A stretch of 64,000 bases of DNA from Cognatitamlana onchidii (GCF_004804355.1 NZ_SRWZ01000006.1:186001-250000); one strand, 5' to 3'; positions 17,658 through 26,807 are shown, counted from the stretch's first letter. The notes: generated by a model from the letters alone, not told the origin. Made by a program: numbers and translations.

Positions 17658-18112
17658 TGGGTAATAAAATTCGCATCACTAAACAATTTTCTTTCGAAAC
17701 GGGTCATGCTCTATATGGGTACGATGGGAAGTGTAAAAATGTTCATGGCCATAGTTATAAACTTTCAGTAACGGTTATCGGCAAGCCTATTACAGACCGC
17801 ACCCATGTTAAGTTTGGAATGGTTATAGATTTTGGAGATTTAAAAAAAATCGTAAAAGAAGAAATTGTAAACGTGTTTGATCATGCTACCGTTTTTAATA
17901 AAAACACGCCTCACGTTGAGCTTGCTAACGAACTTGAAAAAAGAGGTCACAATGTACTTTTAGTAGACTACCAACCTACTAGTGAAATGATGGTACTTGA
18001 CTTCGCTAAAAAAATAAAATTACGTTTACCCAATCATATTAAACTGCACTCATTAAAACTACAGGAAACAGATACCTCCTTTGCAGAATGGTACTCCTAT
18101 GATAACAATTAA
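17657..18112 (+). CDS. queD: 6-carboxytetrahydropterin synthase (QueD/PTPS family)
   Basis: 151 residues, one PTPS domain. His in FETGHALY and the CKNVHGHSY motif supply the zinc ligands and the catalytic Cys. MVIDFGDLKKIV and NVFDHATVF follow, and the C-terminal QETDTSFAEW carries the substrate-anchoring Glu. It converts dihydroneopterin triphosphate to 6-carboxytetrahydropterin for queuosine. A pterin-synthesis role of the paralogous PTPS cannot be excluded. The start ATG overlaps the preceding stop by one base. Confidence 0.88.
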   Translation: MGNKIRITKQFSFETGHALYGYDGKCKNVHGHSYKLSVTVIGKPITDRTHVKFGMVIDFGDLKKIVKEEIVNVFDHATVFNKNTPHVELANELEKRGHNVLLVDYQPTSEMMVLDFAKKIKLRLPNHIKLHSLKLQETDTSFAEWYSYDNN

Positions 18113-18164
18113 GAAAGGACAGTGATACTATGCCTGCCTACTAAGTAATTATTATATTTACGGC

Positions 18165-18923
18165 ATGCAAATTCCAAAGGGTAAAAAAATATATTTTGCT
18201 TCAGACAACCACCTTGGTGCACCCACTCTCGAAGCTTCACGCCCTCGTGAAAAGAAATTTGTTGCCTGGTTAGATGAAATAAAACAGGATGCCGCAGCTA
18301 TTTTTCTACTAGGCGATATGTTTGATTTTTGGATGGAATATAAGCGCGTTGTACCCAAAGGTTTTACAAGGACTCTTGGTAAGCTTGCAGAAATAAGTGA
18401 TTCTGGAATTCCTATTTACTATTTTGTTGGAAATCATGATTTATGGATGAATGGCTATTTTGAGGAAGAACTAAACATTCCCGTTTACCACAAACCTCAA
18501 GAATTTACATTTAATAAGAAATCTTTTTTTATTGGTCATGGCGATGGCTTAGGCCCCGGAGATAAAGGCTATAAACGCATGAAAAAAGTATTTACAAACC
18601 CATTTTGTAAATGGCTATTTCGTTGGTTACATCCAGATTTAGGAGTACGAATGGCTCAACACCTATCAGTTAAAAATAAGCTTATCTCTGGTGATGATGA
18701 CGCCAAGTTTTTGGGAGAAGACAACGAATGGCTGGTACAGTATTGTAAACGAAAGCTAAAAGATAAACATCGTGATTACTTTGTATTTGGACATAGGCAC
18801 TTACCTTTAAATATTGACCTCAATGCACATTCTAAATATATTAACCTGGGTGATTGGATTCAGTATTTTACATTTGGAGTTTTCGATGGAGAAACCATGG
18901 AACTAAAGGAATACAAAAAATAA
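18165..18923 (+). CDS. UDP-2,3-diacylglucosamine diphosphatase (LpxH-like)
   Basis: 252 residues, calcineurin-like metallophosphoesterase with all metal motifs: FASDNHLG, LLGDMFDFW, FVGNHD, FIGHGDG and FGHRHLP. FDFWMEY and RWLHPDLG are typical of LpxH relatives that cleave UDP-2,3-diacylglucosamine to lipid X in lipid A synthesis at the cytoplasmic face. It starts 52 bases after queD, perhaps in the same transcript, and converges on the MFS gene (three bases apart). Confidence 0.85.
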   Translation: MQIPKGKKIYFASDNHLGAPTLEASRPREKKFVAWLDEIKQDAAAIFLLGDMFDFWMEYKRVVPKGFTRTLGKLAEISDSGIPIYYFVGNHDLWMNGYFEEELNIPVYHKPQEFTFNKKSFFIGHGDGLGPGDKGYKRMKKVFTNPFCKWLFRWLHPDLGVRMAQHLSVKNKLISGDDDAKFLGEDNEWLVQYCKRKLKDKHRDYFVFGHRHLPLNIDLNAHSKYINLGDWIQYFTFGVFDGETMELKEYKK

Positions 18924-18926
18924 GAA

Positions 18927-20195
18927 CTAGCCATCTTTTAGTTTAACTTCCATATCTTCCGTTAAGTCTAAATTTCTTAAAACCGTATTTTTCTTTCCAA
19001 TTACCAACACCGTTAATAAAGTCATACATCCACCAAAGACAACACCAGTAACTGGGCCCATAATTTTGGCGGCTAAACCACTTTCAAAAGCACCCAATTC
19101 ATTAGACGAGCCAACAAACATGGAATTAACTGAAGAGACTCGTCCGCGCATATCGTCTGGGGTTTTAAGCTGAAGAATAGTTTGACGAATAATCATAGAA
19201 ATACCATCGGCAGCACCACTTATAAACAACATTAAAACACTCAACCAAAATAGCGAAGACAATCCAAAACCAATAATACTAATTCCAAAAATAAATACAG
19301 ATACCAACAACTTTTTTCCTGTATTCTTACTTATGGGAATATATGTTGTGATAAACATGGTTAAAATACTTCCTAAAGATATAGATGCGTTTAAAACACC
19401 AAATCCTTCACTCCCAACCTTTAAAACATCTTGCGCAAATACCGATAAAATAGTAACCGTTCCGCCAAACAAAACCGCAATCATATCTAACGTTAAAGCT
19501 CCAAGAATGGCTTTATTATGAAACACAAACTTGACCCCAGCTTTTAAACTGTCTTTAACAGGTTCCCCTATTTTTTTATTTAGAATAGGTTTCTTTTTAA
19601 TTTGAAATGTTATAACAAATGAAATAGCCACTAATACAAATACCAAGCACAACGTTTTATCTACCCCCATCCAACCAATAGAAAAACCACCAAAAAGCGC
19701 TCCTAAAACCGCTGCTGTTTTCCAGGTACTTGTGCTCCAAGTAGCCGCATTGGGGTAAATGTTTTTAGGAACAAGAAGCGCTACTAACGAAAATATGGTT
19801 GGCCCAAAAAATGAACGCAAGAACCCACCAAAAAACACCAATGCATAAATCCCATATAAAATAGATTTTGTAGACCAATTAGCAACTAACTTAGGCCATG
19901 TTAAAAGGAAAAGCCCCAAACTAATTAATGAAAATAGCGCAATACAGGTTGCAAAAAGGTTTCGCTTTTCTCGTTGATCTACAATATGACCTGCAAACAA
20001 AGCCATAGAAAATGCAGGAATAATTTCCATAAGCCCAATAATACCTAGAGACAATGGGTCTTTTGTTAAGCTATATACCTGCCATTCAATAACAATAAAC
20101 TGCATAGACCAACCAAAAACCAGCAGTAACCTAACCAGCAAAAAAATGTTAAATTCCTTTATTCTCAGCGCTGCATAAGGGTCTGTTTTGACCAT
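18927..20195 (-). CDS. MFS transporter
   Basis: 422 residues with 12 predicted helices and an MFS motif-A-like loop FAGHIVDQREKRNLF between helices 2 and 3. It resembles the enterobactin exporter (EntS)/macrolide-efflux branch (MFS_3 type). Substrate unknown. Its ATG is 16 bases after the recJ stop, so it is the second gene of a recJ operon. Confidence 0.87.
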   Translation of the reverse strand: MVKTDPYAALRIKEFNIFLLVRLLLVFGWSMQFIVIEWQVYSLTKDPLSLGIIGLMEIIPAFSMALFAGHIVDQREKRNLFATCIALFSLISLGLFLLTWPKLVANWSTKSILYGIYALVFFGGFLRSFFGPTIFSLVALLVPKNIYPNAATWSTSTWKTAAVLGALFGGFSIGWMGVDKTLCLVFVLVAISFVITFQIKKKPILNKKIGEPVKDSLKAGVKFVFHNKAILGALTLDMIAVLFGGTVTILSVFAQDVLKVGSEGFGVLNASISLGSILTMFITTYIPISKNTGKKLLVSVFIFGISIIGFGLSSLFWLSVLMLFISGAADGISMIIRQTILQLKTPDDMRGRVSSVNSMFVGSSNELGAFESGLAAKIMGPVTGVVFGGCMTLLTVLVIGKKNTVLRNLDLTEDMEVKLKDG

Positions 20196-20211
20196 AAACT
20201 TGTTGTTTAAC

Positions 20212-21912
20212 TTACTTTTGCCTTTTAATGTCTCTAAGTTTTAACTGCAAACTTATATTACCTTGCCATTCGTTTTCATCAACAGAATATACCGCTTTAA
20301 AAGGCTTCCCCTCAGAAATTAGGTCATATTTATCACCCATACTAAAACCAATACAAACAAATCGTGCAGTACTATTGGGTTGAATTGCCGTGAGTCTTAA
20401 ATGAGTTTTATCTTCTCCAACACATTTTCCATAACCTGTATCTCTTAAGTATTCAGTCATAAACACAGGTGTCATGTTACTTGGTCCAAAAGGCGCAAAT
20501 TGCTTTAAAATTCTGTAGAATTTAGGGGTAATTTGACTAAGCTCGATTTGTGAGTCAATTTTAATTTCAGGAGTCAATAAGTTTCTATCAATTGTTTTTG
20601 CTACTTCATTTTCAAAAGCCTGTTTAAAGGCTTCATAATTCCCCTCTAAAAGTGTTAATCCTGCCGCGTATTTGTGTCCTCCAAATTGTTCAATGTGTTC
20701 CTTACAGGCATCCAATGCATTATACACATCAAAACCTCTAACAGACCTTGCAGAAGCCGCCAATTTATTACCACTTTTAGTAAACACCAAGGTTGGTCTA
20801 TAATAGGTTTCTGTTAACCTTGAAGCCACAATACCAATAACACCTTTGTGCCAAGATTCATGATAAACCACTGTAGTAAAACGGTTTTGCTCTTTTTTAT
20901 CTTCAATTTGCTGAAGGGCTTCTTCTGTAATTTTTTTATCTGTTTCACGTCGGTCTAAATTATACTCATTAATTTCGCGAGCATAATTGGCTGCCATTTT
21001 AGGTTCTTCCTCTGTTAATAGAGAAACTGCATAATTACCGTGTTTCATGCGTCCTGCAGCATTAATCCTAGGAGCTACTATAAAAACGACATCGGTAATC
21101 GTAAATTCGGTCTTTTCAACCTGATCTAGAATAGCTTTTATTCCTGGTCTTGGGTTTGAATTTATAACAATTAAACCAAAATAGGCCAGCACCCTATTCT
21201 CACCATCAATTGGTACAATATCGGCCCCTACGGCTGTAGCCACTAAATCTAAATACGGCAATAAATCTTCTACAGTTTTACCATCCTTTAATGCCAAGGC
21301 CTGAATAAGTTTAAACCCCACACCACAGCCGCAAAGTTCTTTATATGGGTAATTACAATCTTCTTGTTTTGGATCTAGAACCGCTGCTGCATTGGGAATA
21401 ACATCATCTGGCCTATGGTGGTCGCAAATAACAAAATCAATGCCTTGTTTTTTGGCATAATCTACCTTTTCCACAGATTTAATGCCACAATCTAAAGCAA
21501 TAATGAGTGTAAAATCATTCTCGAGCGCAAAGTTTATTCCCTTATATGAAATGCCATACCCTTCGTCGTATCTATTGGGAATATAGGTGTAAACAAGACC
21601 ATGTTTAGTTTTTAAGTAAGAAGACATTAAGGCGACCGAAGTGGTACCATCCACATCATAATCCCCATAAACCAAAATGTTTTCGTTGTTTTTAATAGCT
21701 TTTTCAATACGAGCCACAGCCTTATCCATATCTTTCATTAAGAATGGATCATGTAAATCTTTTAAACTAGGTCTGAAAAACTTTTTGGCGGCCTCGTAAT
21801 CTTCAATACCCCTCTGCACCAAAAGTGATGCTGTAATGGCATCGACTTGAAGTGTCTTTTGCAAAGATTCTACTTTATCTTGTTGAGGTTTTGGTTTTAA
21901 GGTCCAACGCAT
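20212..21912 (-). CDS. recJ: Single-stranded-DNA-specific exonuclease RecJ
   Basis: 566 residues, near the 577 of E. coli RecJ. The N-terminal DHH domain holds VYGDYDVDGTTSVALM, the LDCGIKSVEKV segment and FVICDHHRPDD. The DHHA1 domain has the GGHKYAAGLTL motif near residue 410, and a C-terminal OB fold closes the protein. It is a 5'-3' exonuclease on single-stranded DNA acting in recombination and mismatch or base-excision repair, using Mn2+ or Mg2+ held by the DHH aspartates. Confidence 0.95.
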   Translation of the reverse strand: MRWTLKPKPQQDKVESLQKTLQVDAITASLLVQRGIEDYEAAKKFFRPSLKDLHDPFLMKDMDKAVARIEKAIKNNENILVYGDYDVDGTTSVALMSSYLKTKHGLVYTYIPNRYDEGYGISYKGINFALENDFTLIIALDCGIKSVEKVDYAKKQGIDFVICDHHRPDDVIPNAAAVLDPKQEDCNYPYKELCGCGVGFKLIQALALKDGKTVEDLLPYLDLVATAVGADIVPIDGENRVLAYFGLIVINSNPRPGIKAILDQVEKTEFTITDVVFIVAPRINAAGRMKHGNYAVSLLTEEEPKMAANYAREINEYNLDRRETDKKITEEALQQIEDKKEQNRFTTVVYHESWHKGVIGIVASRLTETYYRPTLVFTKSGNKLAASARSVRGFDVYNALDACKEHIEQFGGHKYAAGLTLLEGNYEAFKQAFENEVAKTIDRNLLTPEIKIDSQIELSQITPKFYRILKQFAPFGPSNMTPVFMTEYLRDTGYGKCVGEDKTHLRLTAIQPNSTARFVCIGFSMGDKYDLISEGKPFKAVYSVDENEWQGNISLQLKLRDIKRQK

Positions 21913-21950
21913 TTGTGAGAGAAAAAATTGGATTAATCGGCAATAGCAAC

Positions 21951-22373
21951 TTAATTTTTATGAAAATGTGTTTGAATATCTAATTCTGCAAACTGACGAA
22001 ACATTTCCATAACACCGCAGTATTTTTCTACAGATAAATCAACTGCTCTTTGTAATTTCTTTTCATTTAATTTATTTCCATAAAAATGAAAATGCATTGC
22101 TACTTTATCATAATATTTGGGATGTTCTTCTGTAAGATTTGCATCAATTTCAATTGTGAAATCCTCAACATCTAGTTTCATTTTTTTTATAAGGGCAGCC
22201 ACATCCAACCCGGAACAGCCAGCTAATCCCGATAGCATAAGTGCCTTAGGACGATAGCCTTCTCCTTTACCGCCATTCTCTTCTCCTGCGTCAATAAACA
22301 AGTTATGCCCTGATGGATTTGTGCTTTCAAATCGCATGTTTCCTAACCACTTTGTGGTAATCTGGTTTCCCAT
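21951..22373 (-). CDS. OsmC family protein
   Basis: 140 residues with the OsmC/Ohr fold. GLAGCSGLDVAALIKKMKLDVEDF carries the N-terminal redox Cys (landmark near residue 53), and the second Cys is in VEKYCGVMEMF. It is the YhfA-like subgroup rather than Ohr. Thiol-dependent peroxide reduction is the family activity; the natural substrate is unknown. It lies 39 bases upstream of recJ on the same strand, so it may be the first gene of that operon. Confidence 0.87.
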   Translation of the reverse strand: MGNQITTKWLGNMRFESTNPSGHNLFIDAGEENGGKGEGYRPKALMLSGLAGCSGLDVAALIKKMKLDVEDFTIEIDANLTEEHPKYYDKVAMHFHFYGNKLNEKKLQRAVDLSVEKYCGVMEMFRQFAELDIQTHFHKN

Positions 22374-22431
22374 TTTCTAAACTATTTTTTGTTTCTTGTA
22401 TGTCTCAAAAATACTACTAAAAAAATAAACA

Positions 22432-23022
22432 ATGCCTTTAGTAACACCATTATCCGCAGAACACGATTTAGAGACTAAAAAATTAGCTGAATTCTTTAAT
22501 GAAACTTTAGGGTTTTGCCCAAATTCCGTACTTACCATGCAACGCAGACCTGCTATTAGTAAAGCCTTTATTAATTTAAACAAAGCAGTTATGGCCAATG
22601 ACGGACGAGTAACTTCGGCATTAAAACGTATGATTGCATGGGTAAGTAGTAACGCTACTGGGTGCCGATATTGTCAGGCCCATGCTATTCGAGCTGCAGA
22701 ACGCTATGGTGCAGAACAAGAGCAGTTAGATAATATTTGGGAGTATAAAACGCACCCAGCTTTTAATGAGGCCGAACGTGCTGCCTTAGATTTTAGTTTA
22801 GCAGCCTCTCAAATACCAAATGCCGTTGATGAAACCATTAAAAAACGACTATACGACTATTGGGATGAAGGGGAAATTGTAGAAATGTTAGGAGTAATTT
22901 CTTTATTTGGGTATTTAAATCGTTGGAATGATAGTATGGGTACCTCTATTGAAAAAGGGGCCGTAGAAAGCGGGGAACAATATTTAGGGAAACATGGTTG
23001 GGAGAAGGGGAAACATGATTAA
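22432..23022 (+). CDS. Carboxymuconolactone decarboxylase/AhpD-like peroxidase-related protein
   Basis: 196 residues. The AhpD-like CxxC-H motif is present as CRYCQAHAIRAA (near residue 78), preceded by RMIAWVSSNATG. This is the active site of alkylhydroperoxidase-type proteins. Length fits the longer peroxidase-related subgroup with an extra N-terminal helix pair. It is divergent from the OsmC gene, another thiol peroxidase-type gene, with only 58 bases between them. Confidence 0.82.
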   Translation: MPLVTPLSAEHDLETKKLAEFFNETLGFCPNSVLTMQRRPAISKAFINLNKAVMANDGRVTSALKRMIAWVSSNATGCRYCQAHAIRAAERYGAEQEQLDNIWEYKTHPAFNEAERAALDFSLAASQIPNAVDETIKKRLYDYWDEGEIVEMLGVISLFGYLNRWNDSMGTSIEKGAVESGEQYLGKHGWEKGKHD

Positions 23023-23030
23023 ATGTTTTA

Positions 23031-23115
23031 TCATTGCGAAGTAAATTTATAATTTACTGTGGCAATCTCATAATACAACAACAGATTACTACAGTCGTTC
23101 CTTCTTCGTAATGAC
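23031..23115. repeat. Palindromic dispersed repeat (REP/MITE-like)
   Basis: 85 bases with imperfect terminal inverted repeats TCATTGCGAAG (23031-23041) and CTTCGTAATGA (23104-23114), 10 of 11 paired. An inner hairpin GTAAATT-TAT-AATTTAC (23041-23057) and a second pair GGCAATCT (23061-23068) / AGATTAC (23083-23089) lie between. The CATTGCGA...GGCAATCT...AGATT...TCGTAATGAC layout is that of a widespread family of intergenic repeats in many bacteria. Only one copy is in this window. Confidence 0.75.
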
Positions 23116-23117
23116 AA

Positions 23118-23690
23118 CTATAAAATAACTCCCTTAACTCGCCTCCTCAACTCTGGCAGCACCTCAACATCAAACCATGGGTTTTTAGTTAACCAAAATC
23201 GATTTCTTGGTGATGGATGTGGCAAGGGTAAATATTTTGGTAAGTACTCGTTATAACTTTTAACGGTTTCAGTTAAGGTTTTCTTCGCTTGTTTTTGCAG
23301 GTAATATTTTTGAGCATACGTGCCAATTAGAATCACCAATTCAACATGCTTAAGTTCATGAAATAGAGGTTTGTGCCATTGCGGGGCACATTCTGGCCGA
23401 GGTGGTAAATCGCCTGTTTTTCCTTTACCAGGATAACAGAACCCCATAGGAATAATAGCAAACTTGGTAACATCGTAAAAATCGTCTACTGATACATCGA
23501 GCCACTTACGCAATTGCTTACCACTTGCGTCATCCCAAGGAATACCTGATGTATGCACTTTAGTTCCTGGTGCTTGTCCTATAATTACAATTTTAGAATC
23601 TGGATGTGCTGAAACCACGGGACGAGGTCCTAGTGGTAAATATGATTTGCAAATAGTACATTGTTTAATTTCCTCCAGAAGTAATTTCAT
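23118..23690 (-). CDS. Uracil-DNA glycosylase family protein
   Basis: 190 residues of the UDG superfamily. Motif 1 is IIGQAPGTKVHTSGIPWDD; motif 2 is PHPSPRNRFW near residue 157. The CTICKSYL pair near residue 11 resembles two of the four Fe-S Cys of family 4 enzymes, but the second pair is not evident, so a cluster is doubtful. Many Bacteroidota carry this short form. Base-excision of uracil or a related lesion is expected but not certain. Confidence 0.85.
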   Translation of the reverse strand: MKLLLEEIKQCTICKSYLPLGPRPVVSAHPDSKIVIIGQAPGTKVHTSGIPWDDASGKQLRKWLDVSVDDFYDVTKFAIIPMGFCYPGKGKTGDLPPRPECAPQWHKPLFHELKHVELVILIGTYAQKYYLQKQAKKTLTETVKSYNEYLPKYLPLPHPSPRNRFWLTKNPWFDVEVLPELRRRVKGVIL

Positions 23691-23710
23691 GTTTAAAAAC
23701 TATGGAATAA

Positions 23711-24055
23711 CTACTTTTCGGTTAAAGGCTCTTTTTCAAAACTTAAACCTTCAAATCCTGTTTTTATAAAGTTTCTTATATTTTGATGCCCATCGCCATC
23801 TGGATCTTGCAAGACATCTTCAAAGTAAAACTGACCAAAACAAGCTAAGGTTTCGTCTTGTGTTAAACCTTGTAATTTGGCAAATGCAAACAATTTGCAA
23901 GATCCTGAGTTTTGTCCTTCAGCATTTTCAAAAGTACCGTTTTTAAAAGCTGTTGGTATAAAATTATAGTGTGCTTCGATAACACTCATGGTATCAGAAA
24001 ACACAATATGTTTAGGGGTTTCTTTTAATTTTTTTCTAAAAACGTCTATCGTCAT
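23711..24055 (-). CDS. HopJ type III effector-like protein
   Basis: 114 residues starting at MTIDVFRKKL; the frame extends 14 residues further upstream, into the end of rsmI, without a better start. Conserved family elements are VIEAHYNFIPTAFKNG, NSGSCKLFAFAKLQGL and YFEDVLQDPDGDGHQNIRNF. Despite the name, HopJ homologues occur in many free-living bacteria without type III secretion, and their function is unknown. It sits between rsmI and the UDG-family gene in one leftward run. Confidence 0.83.
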   Translation of the reverse strand: MTIDVFRKKLKETPKHIVFSDTMSVIEAHYNFIPTAFKNGTFENAEGQNSGSCKLFAFAKLQGLTQDETLACFGQFYFEDVLQDPDGDGHQNIRNFIKTGFEGLSFEKEPLTEK

Positions 24056-24071
24056 TATTTTTATTTTAAAA

Positions 24072-24746
24072 TTATTTACTTTTTCCTGCAACCACAATTA
24101 CGATCTCACCTTTTGGTGATTTGTTTGTATAATATTCTAATACTTCTTTAGCTTTTCCGCGTATGGTTTCTTCAAACATTTTGGTTAATTCTCTAGATAC
24201 AGAAATACTTCTATCTTCTCCAAAATACTCGCAAAAATGTCCTAATGTTTTTACTAATTTATGCGGACTTTCATAAAAAATCATGGTTCTGGTTTCTTCG
24301 GCTAAAAGCAACAATCTGGTTTGGCGTCCTTTTTTAACAGGTAAAAACCCTTCAAACACAAATTTATCGTTAGGCAATCCCGAATTCACTAGTGCAGGCA
24401 CAAATGCTGTTGCCCCGGGCAGACATTCAACCGCAATATTGTGTTCAATACAAGCACGAGAGAGTAAAAATCCAGGATCGGAAATTGCTGGTGTGCCAGC
24501 ATCACTTATTAACGCTACCGAAGTTCCCGCTTTTAATTTTTGAATTATACTATCTACCGTTTTATGCTCATTGTGCATATGGTGAGATTGCATGTGCGTT
24601 GCAATCTCAAAATGCTTTAAAAGTTTTCCTGAGGTTCGGGTATCTTCGGCTAAAATTAAATCGACCTCATTTAAAACTTCTATAGCTCTAAAAGTGATGT
24701 CTTTTAAATTTCCAATGGGAGTGGGGACTATATAGAGTTTACTCAT
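24072..24746 (-). CDS. rsmI: 16S rRNA (cytidine(1402)-2'-O)-methyltransferase
   Basis: 224 residues, tetrapyrrole methylase fold. MSKLYIVPTPIGNLKDITFRA is the family N terminus; LAEDTRTSGKLL, ALISDAGTPAISDPGF and FYESPHKL follow. It uses S-adenosylmethionine to methylate the ribose of C1402 in 16S rRNA. Shorter than E. coli RsmI (286) because the C-terminal extension is lacking, as is common in Bacteroidota. Confidence 0.93.
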   Translation of the reverse strand: MSKLYIVPTPIGNLKDITFRAIEVLNEVDLILAEDTRTSGKLLKHFEIATHMQSHHMHNEHKTVDSIIQKLKAGTSVALISDAGTPAISDPGFLLSRACIEHNIAVECLPGATAFVPALVNSGLPNDKFVFEGFLPVKKGRQTRLLLLAEETRTMIFYESPHKLVKTLGHFCEYFGEDRSISVSRELTKMFEETIRGKAKEVLEYYTNKSPKGEIVIVVAGKSK

Positions 24747-24764
24747 TTAAACTATTTAATTTAA

Positions 24765-25385
24765 TTATGATAAAGATACTGACTTATATAGTTCTTGCCC
24801 CTTTAAAGTTAAATAAGGAAAGATAGACTGATAAGTTATTTCTGAATACTGATTAACTGAAGCTCTAGTGATTTTACCCTGTTCTACAATCACTGATGAC
24901 ATCCAGAAATCACTTAAAATTTGAAATCGCTTAAATAGATTATTGTATTCATTTATAAACAAGGGCTGTCTCAATAAACCAGCATCAATCAACATATCAA
25001 TGGCATTTAAAAACTCTAATTCTCGTTGCTTTATTAGCTTAATATAATGTTGTTTAATTGTTTTATGCTCTCGCATAATTAAAACAAAATCCAATAAGAA
25101 AAACTGATACTTATAAAATGTAAACATTATGGTTTTAGAAACACCAAATAAGGCTTCTAAATAATTTTGAGACTGAAAACTATTATTAACAGCTTCATTA
25201 ATGTTTTCTACCATTTGAAAGTAGAGCGCCTCAACAATATCTTCTCGCCTTTTATAGTGATAGTTTAAATTACCTTGACTAATACCCATTTTATTAGCAA
25301 TAGTTCTTAAGGTAACCTTAGCCATACCCTGAGAATTAAACAAATCTAAGGCTATTATTAAAATTCTATCTTTAGTATTACTCAT
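24765..25385 (-). CDS. TetR/AcrR family transcriptional regulator
   Basis: 206 residues. The N-terminal TetR HTH is clear: KVTLRTIANKMGISQGNLNYHYKRREDIVEAL (landmark residues 21-52). The C-terminal ligand-binding domain is helical and not assignable to a ligand. It is divergently transcribed from the DUF2867-type gene at 25468, and an inverted repeat in the shared promoter region is its likely operator. Confidence 0.9.
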   Translation of the reverse strand: MSNTKDRILIIALDLFNSQGMAKVTLRTIANKMGISQGNLNYHYKRREDIVEALYFQMVENINEAVNNSFQSQNYLEALFGVSKTIMFTFYKYQFFLLDFVLIMREHKTIKQHYIKLIKQRELEFLNAIDMLIDAGLLRQPLFINEYNNLFKRFQILSDFWMSSVIVEQGKITRASVNQYSEITYQSIFPYLTLKGQELYKSVSLS

Positions 25386-25413
25386 GCTATCAAAGATATT
25401 AATTTTAGTAATG

Positions 25414-25452
25414 TTGACCTAATTAATAAAAAATTAGTACATTTGACCTAAT
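25414..25452 (+). promoter_or_regulatory. Promoter of 25468 gene with probable TetR operator
   Basis: A -33-like TTG (25414-25416), 21-base spacer and perfect -7 element TACATTTG (25438-25445). Between them CTAATT (25419-25424) and AATTAG (25432-25437) form an inverted repeat with a 7-base centre. TTGACCTAAT also occurs as a direct repeat at 25414-25423 and 25443-25452, overlapping both promoter elements. A bound TetR dimer would block the promoter. Confidence 0.6.
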
Positions 25453-25467
25453 CTTAATTTTATATTC

Positions 25468-25953
25468 ATGATTGTAAAAACCGAACAATCTCCAAACACT
25501 CAAATTATTAGAAAAGCACTTTCTAGGATCGATTTTTCCGATACGTTTTCAGTTACAAATCATAAAGATTCTTTAGAAACCATAACACATTTAATTTTTG
25601 GAACCATGCCCAAATGGGTGATGTTTTTAATGCGTTTGCGCAATACAATAGTTAAACTATTTGGTTTAAAAACCGATATGGAAGAAGACTTTAAACCTCA
25701 TTATAAATCTGGAGAAAGTATTGGGTTTATTAAAGTATTTAGTGTTGCTAGTAATGAAATTTTATTAGGTGCGGATGATAAACATTTAGACTTTAGAGTA
25801 AGCGTTTTCAATTCAGAACAGCATCAACACAACATAAAAGTAACTACCCTAGTAAAATACAATAATCTATTTGGAAAGATTTATATGAATTTAATAAAGC
25901 CTTTTCATGTTTTAATTGTAAAGCAAATGGTAAAGCAAGCTTACAAGGTTTAG
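25468..25953 (+). CDS. DUF2867-type protein
   Basis: 161 residues, no signal peptide. The pattern SDTFSVTNHKDSL, followed by a central hydrophobic segment with VMFLMRLRNTIVKLFGL, then FRVSVF and a C-terminal KPFHVLIVKQMVKQA, is that of the DUF2867 family (a lipid-binding-like alpha/beta fold). Function unknown. Its promoter carries the presumed site of the divergent TetR-type regulator, which suggests the two are a regulator-target pair. Its end overlaps the convergent gene by four bases. Confidence 0.7.
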   Translation: MIVKTEQSPNTQIIRKALSRIDFSDTFSVTNHKDSLETITHLIFGTMPKWVMFLMRLRNTIVKLFGLKTDMEEDFKPHYKSGESIGFIKVFSVASNEILLGADDKHLDFRVSVFNSEQHQHNIKVTTLVKYNNLFGKIYMNLIKPFHVLIVKQMVKQAYKV

Positions 25954-26699
25954 CTAAACTTATCAGCTATAATGTCCATAAAACGTTCTTCAAACTCCTC
26001 TTTGCCAACCCAATTATTATAATCAGGTTTTACTACTTCTTGAATAAACTTAACGGCATTTTCATGAGCTACAAATGTATTTAACTGTGATAATACACGA
26101 TCGTAATCTTCGCTTTTACCCTCAAACAAATGTTTAATAAATGCTATTTTATCGTTTAAACCAATATTGAGTCCACCAACTTTTAGTTTCTCATTCAAAG
26201 ATTTCTTCTCATTAGAAATGCCATTTTGGTTTTGAGTGACCGGTTCGAAGACGGGCATATTTTTAAAATCGGCTGTTAGTTCTTCGAAATCATGAGACTG
26301 CGCTTTTCCACCTATAACAGCGTCTTCAATGTTAGTTTCTAACGACGACTTAGTTGATTCATCGGGCATATGCTGAAGCATATCCTTAATTTTAGCCATG
26401 GTTGAGGTAGTAATTTCTTGACGCCCCGAATCATCCATGTTAATGTAAATTTTATCTTCGACTTCAATATTATCACTTACTTTATTATTAAATGCTTTGC
26501 CTAGCATTCCAAAAAATGAGGAATCACTACCAATTTTAGGAAAATCATCCTCGAAATTTTCATAGGCAAACTTTAAAACTGAAATAGTCTCGTAAAGTTG
26601 CGACACTTCAGCATGCATTTTTAATACGTCCTCTTTCCCCTTAAGCTTAAGAATTCTTTGTGCTATACTAATAAGTTCTGATTCTAACTTCTTCTTCAT
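25950..26699 (-). CDS. Conserved hypothetical protein, 249 residues
   Basis: No named family. The N-terminal third is helical and charged (ESELISIAQRILKLKGKEDVLKM). A long acidic, low-complexity middle follows (about residues 75-175). The compact C-terminal domain has NDKIAFIKHLFEGKSEDYDR, LNTF, and VKPDYNNWVGKEEFEERFMDII. That C-terminal block recurs in many Flavobacteriaceae proteins of unknown role. Cytoplasmic. It is divergent from tdk with about 108 bases between the starts. Confidence 0.75.
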   Translation of the reverse strand: MKKKLESELISIAQRILKLKGKEDVLKMHAEVSQLYETISVLKFAYENFEDDFPKIGSDSSFFGMLGKAFNNKVSDNIEVEDKIYINMDDSGRQEITTSTMAKIKDMLQHMPDESTKSSLETNIEDAVIGGKAQSHDFEELTADFKNMPVFEPVTQNQNGISNEKKSLNEKLKVGGLNIGLNDKIAFIKHLFEGKSEDYDRVLSQLNTFVAHENAVKFIQEVVKPDYNNWVGKEEFEERFMDIIADKFS

Positions 26700-26807
26700 T
26701 GTTTATAATTTTTAAATTATTGCACTTAAAGGCTTTTGTTTTTTGATAAATTTACGCCACCTTTATACGAATAAATAATTGCTTTGTTTTAGTGTTAAAA
26801 TTACGAA

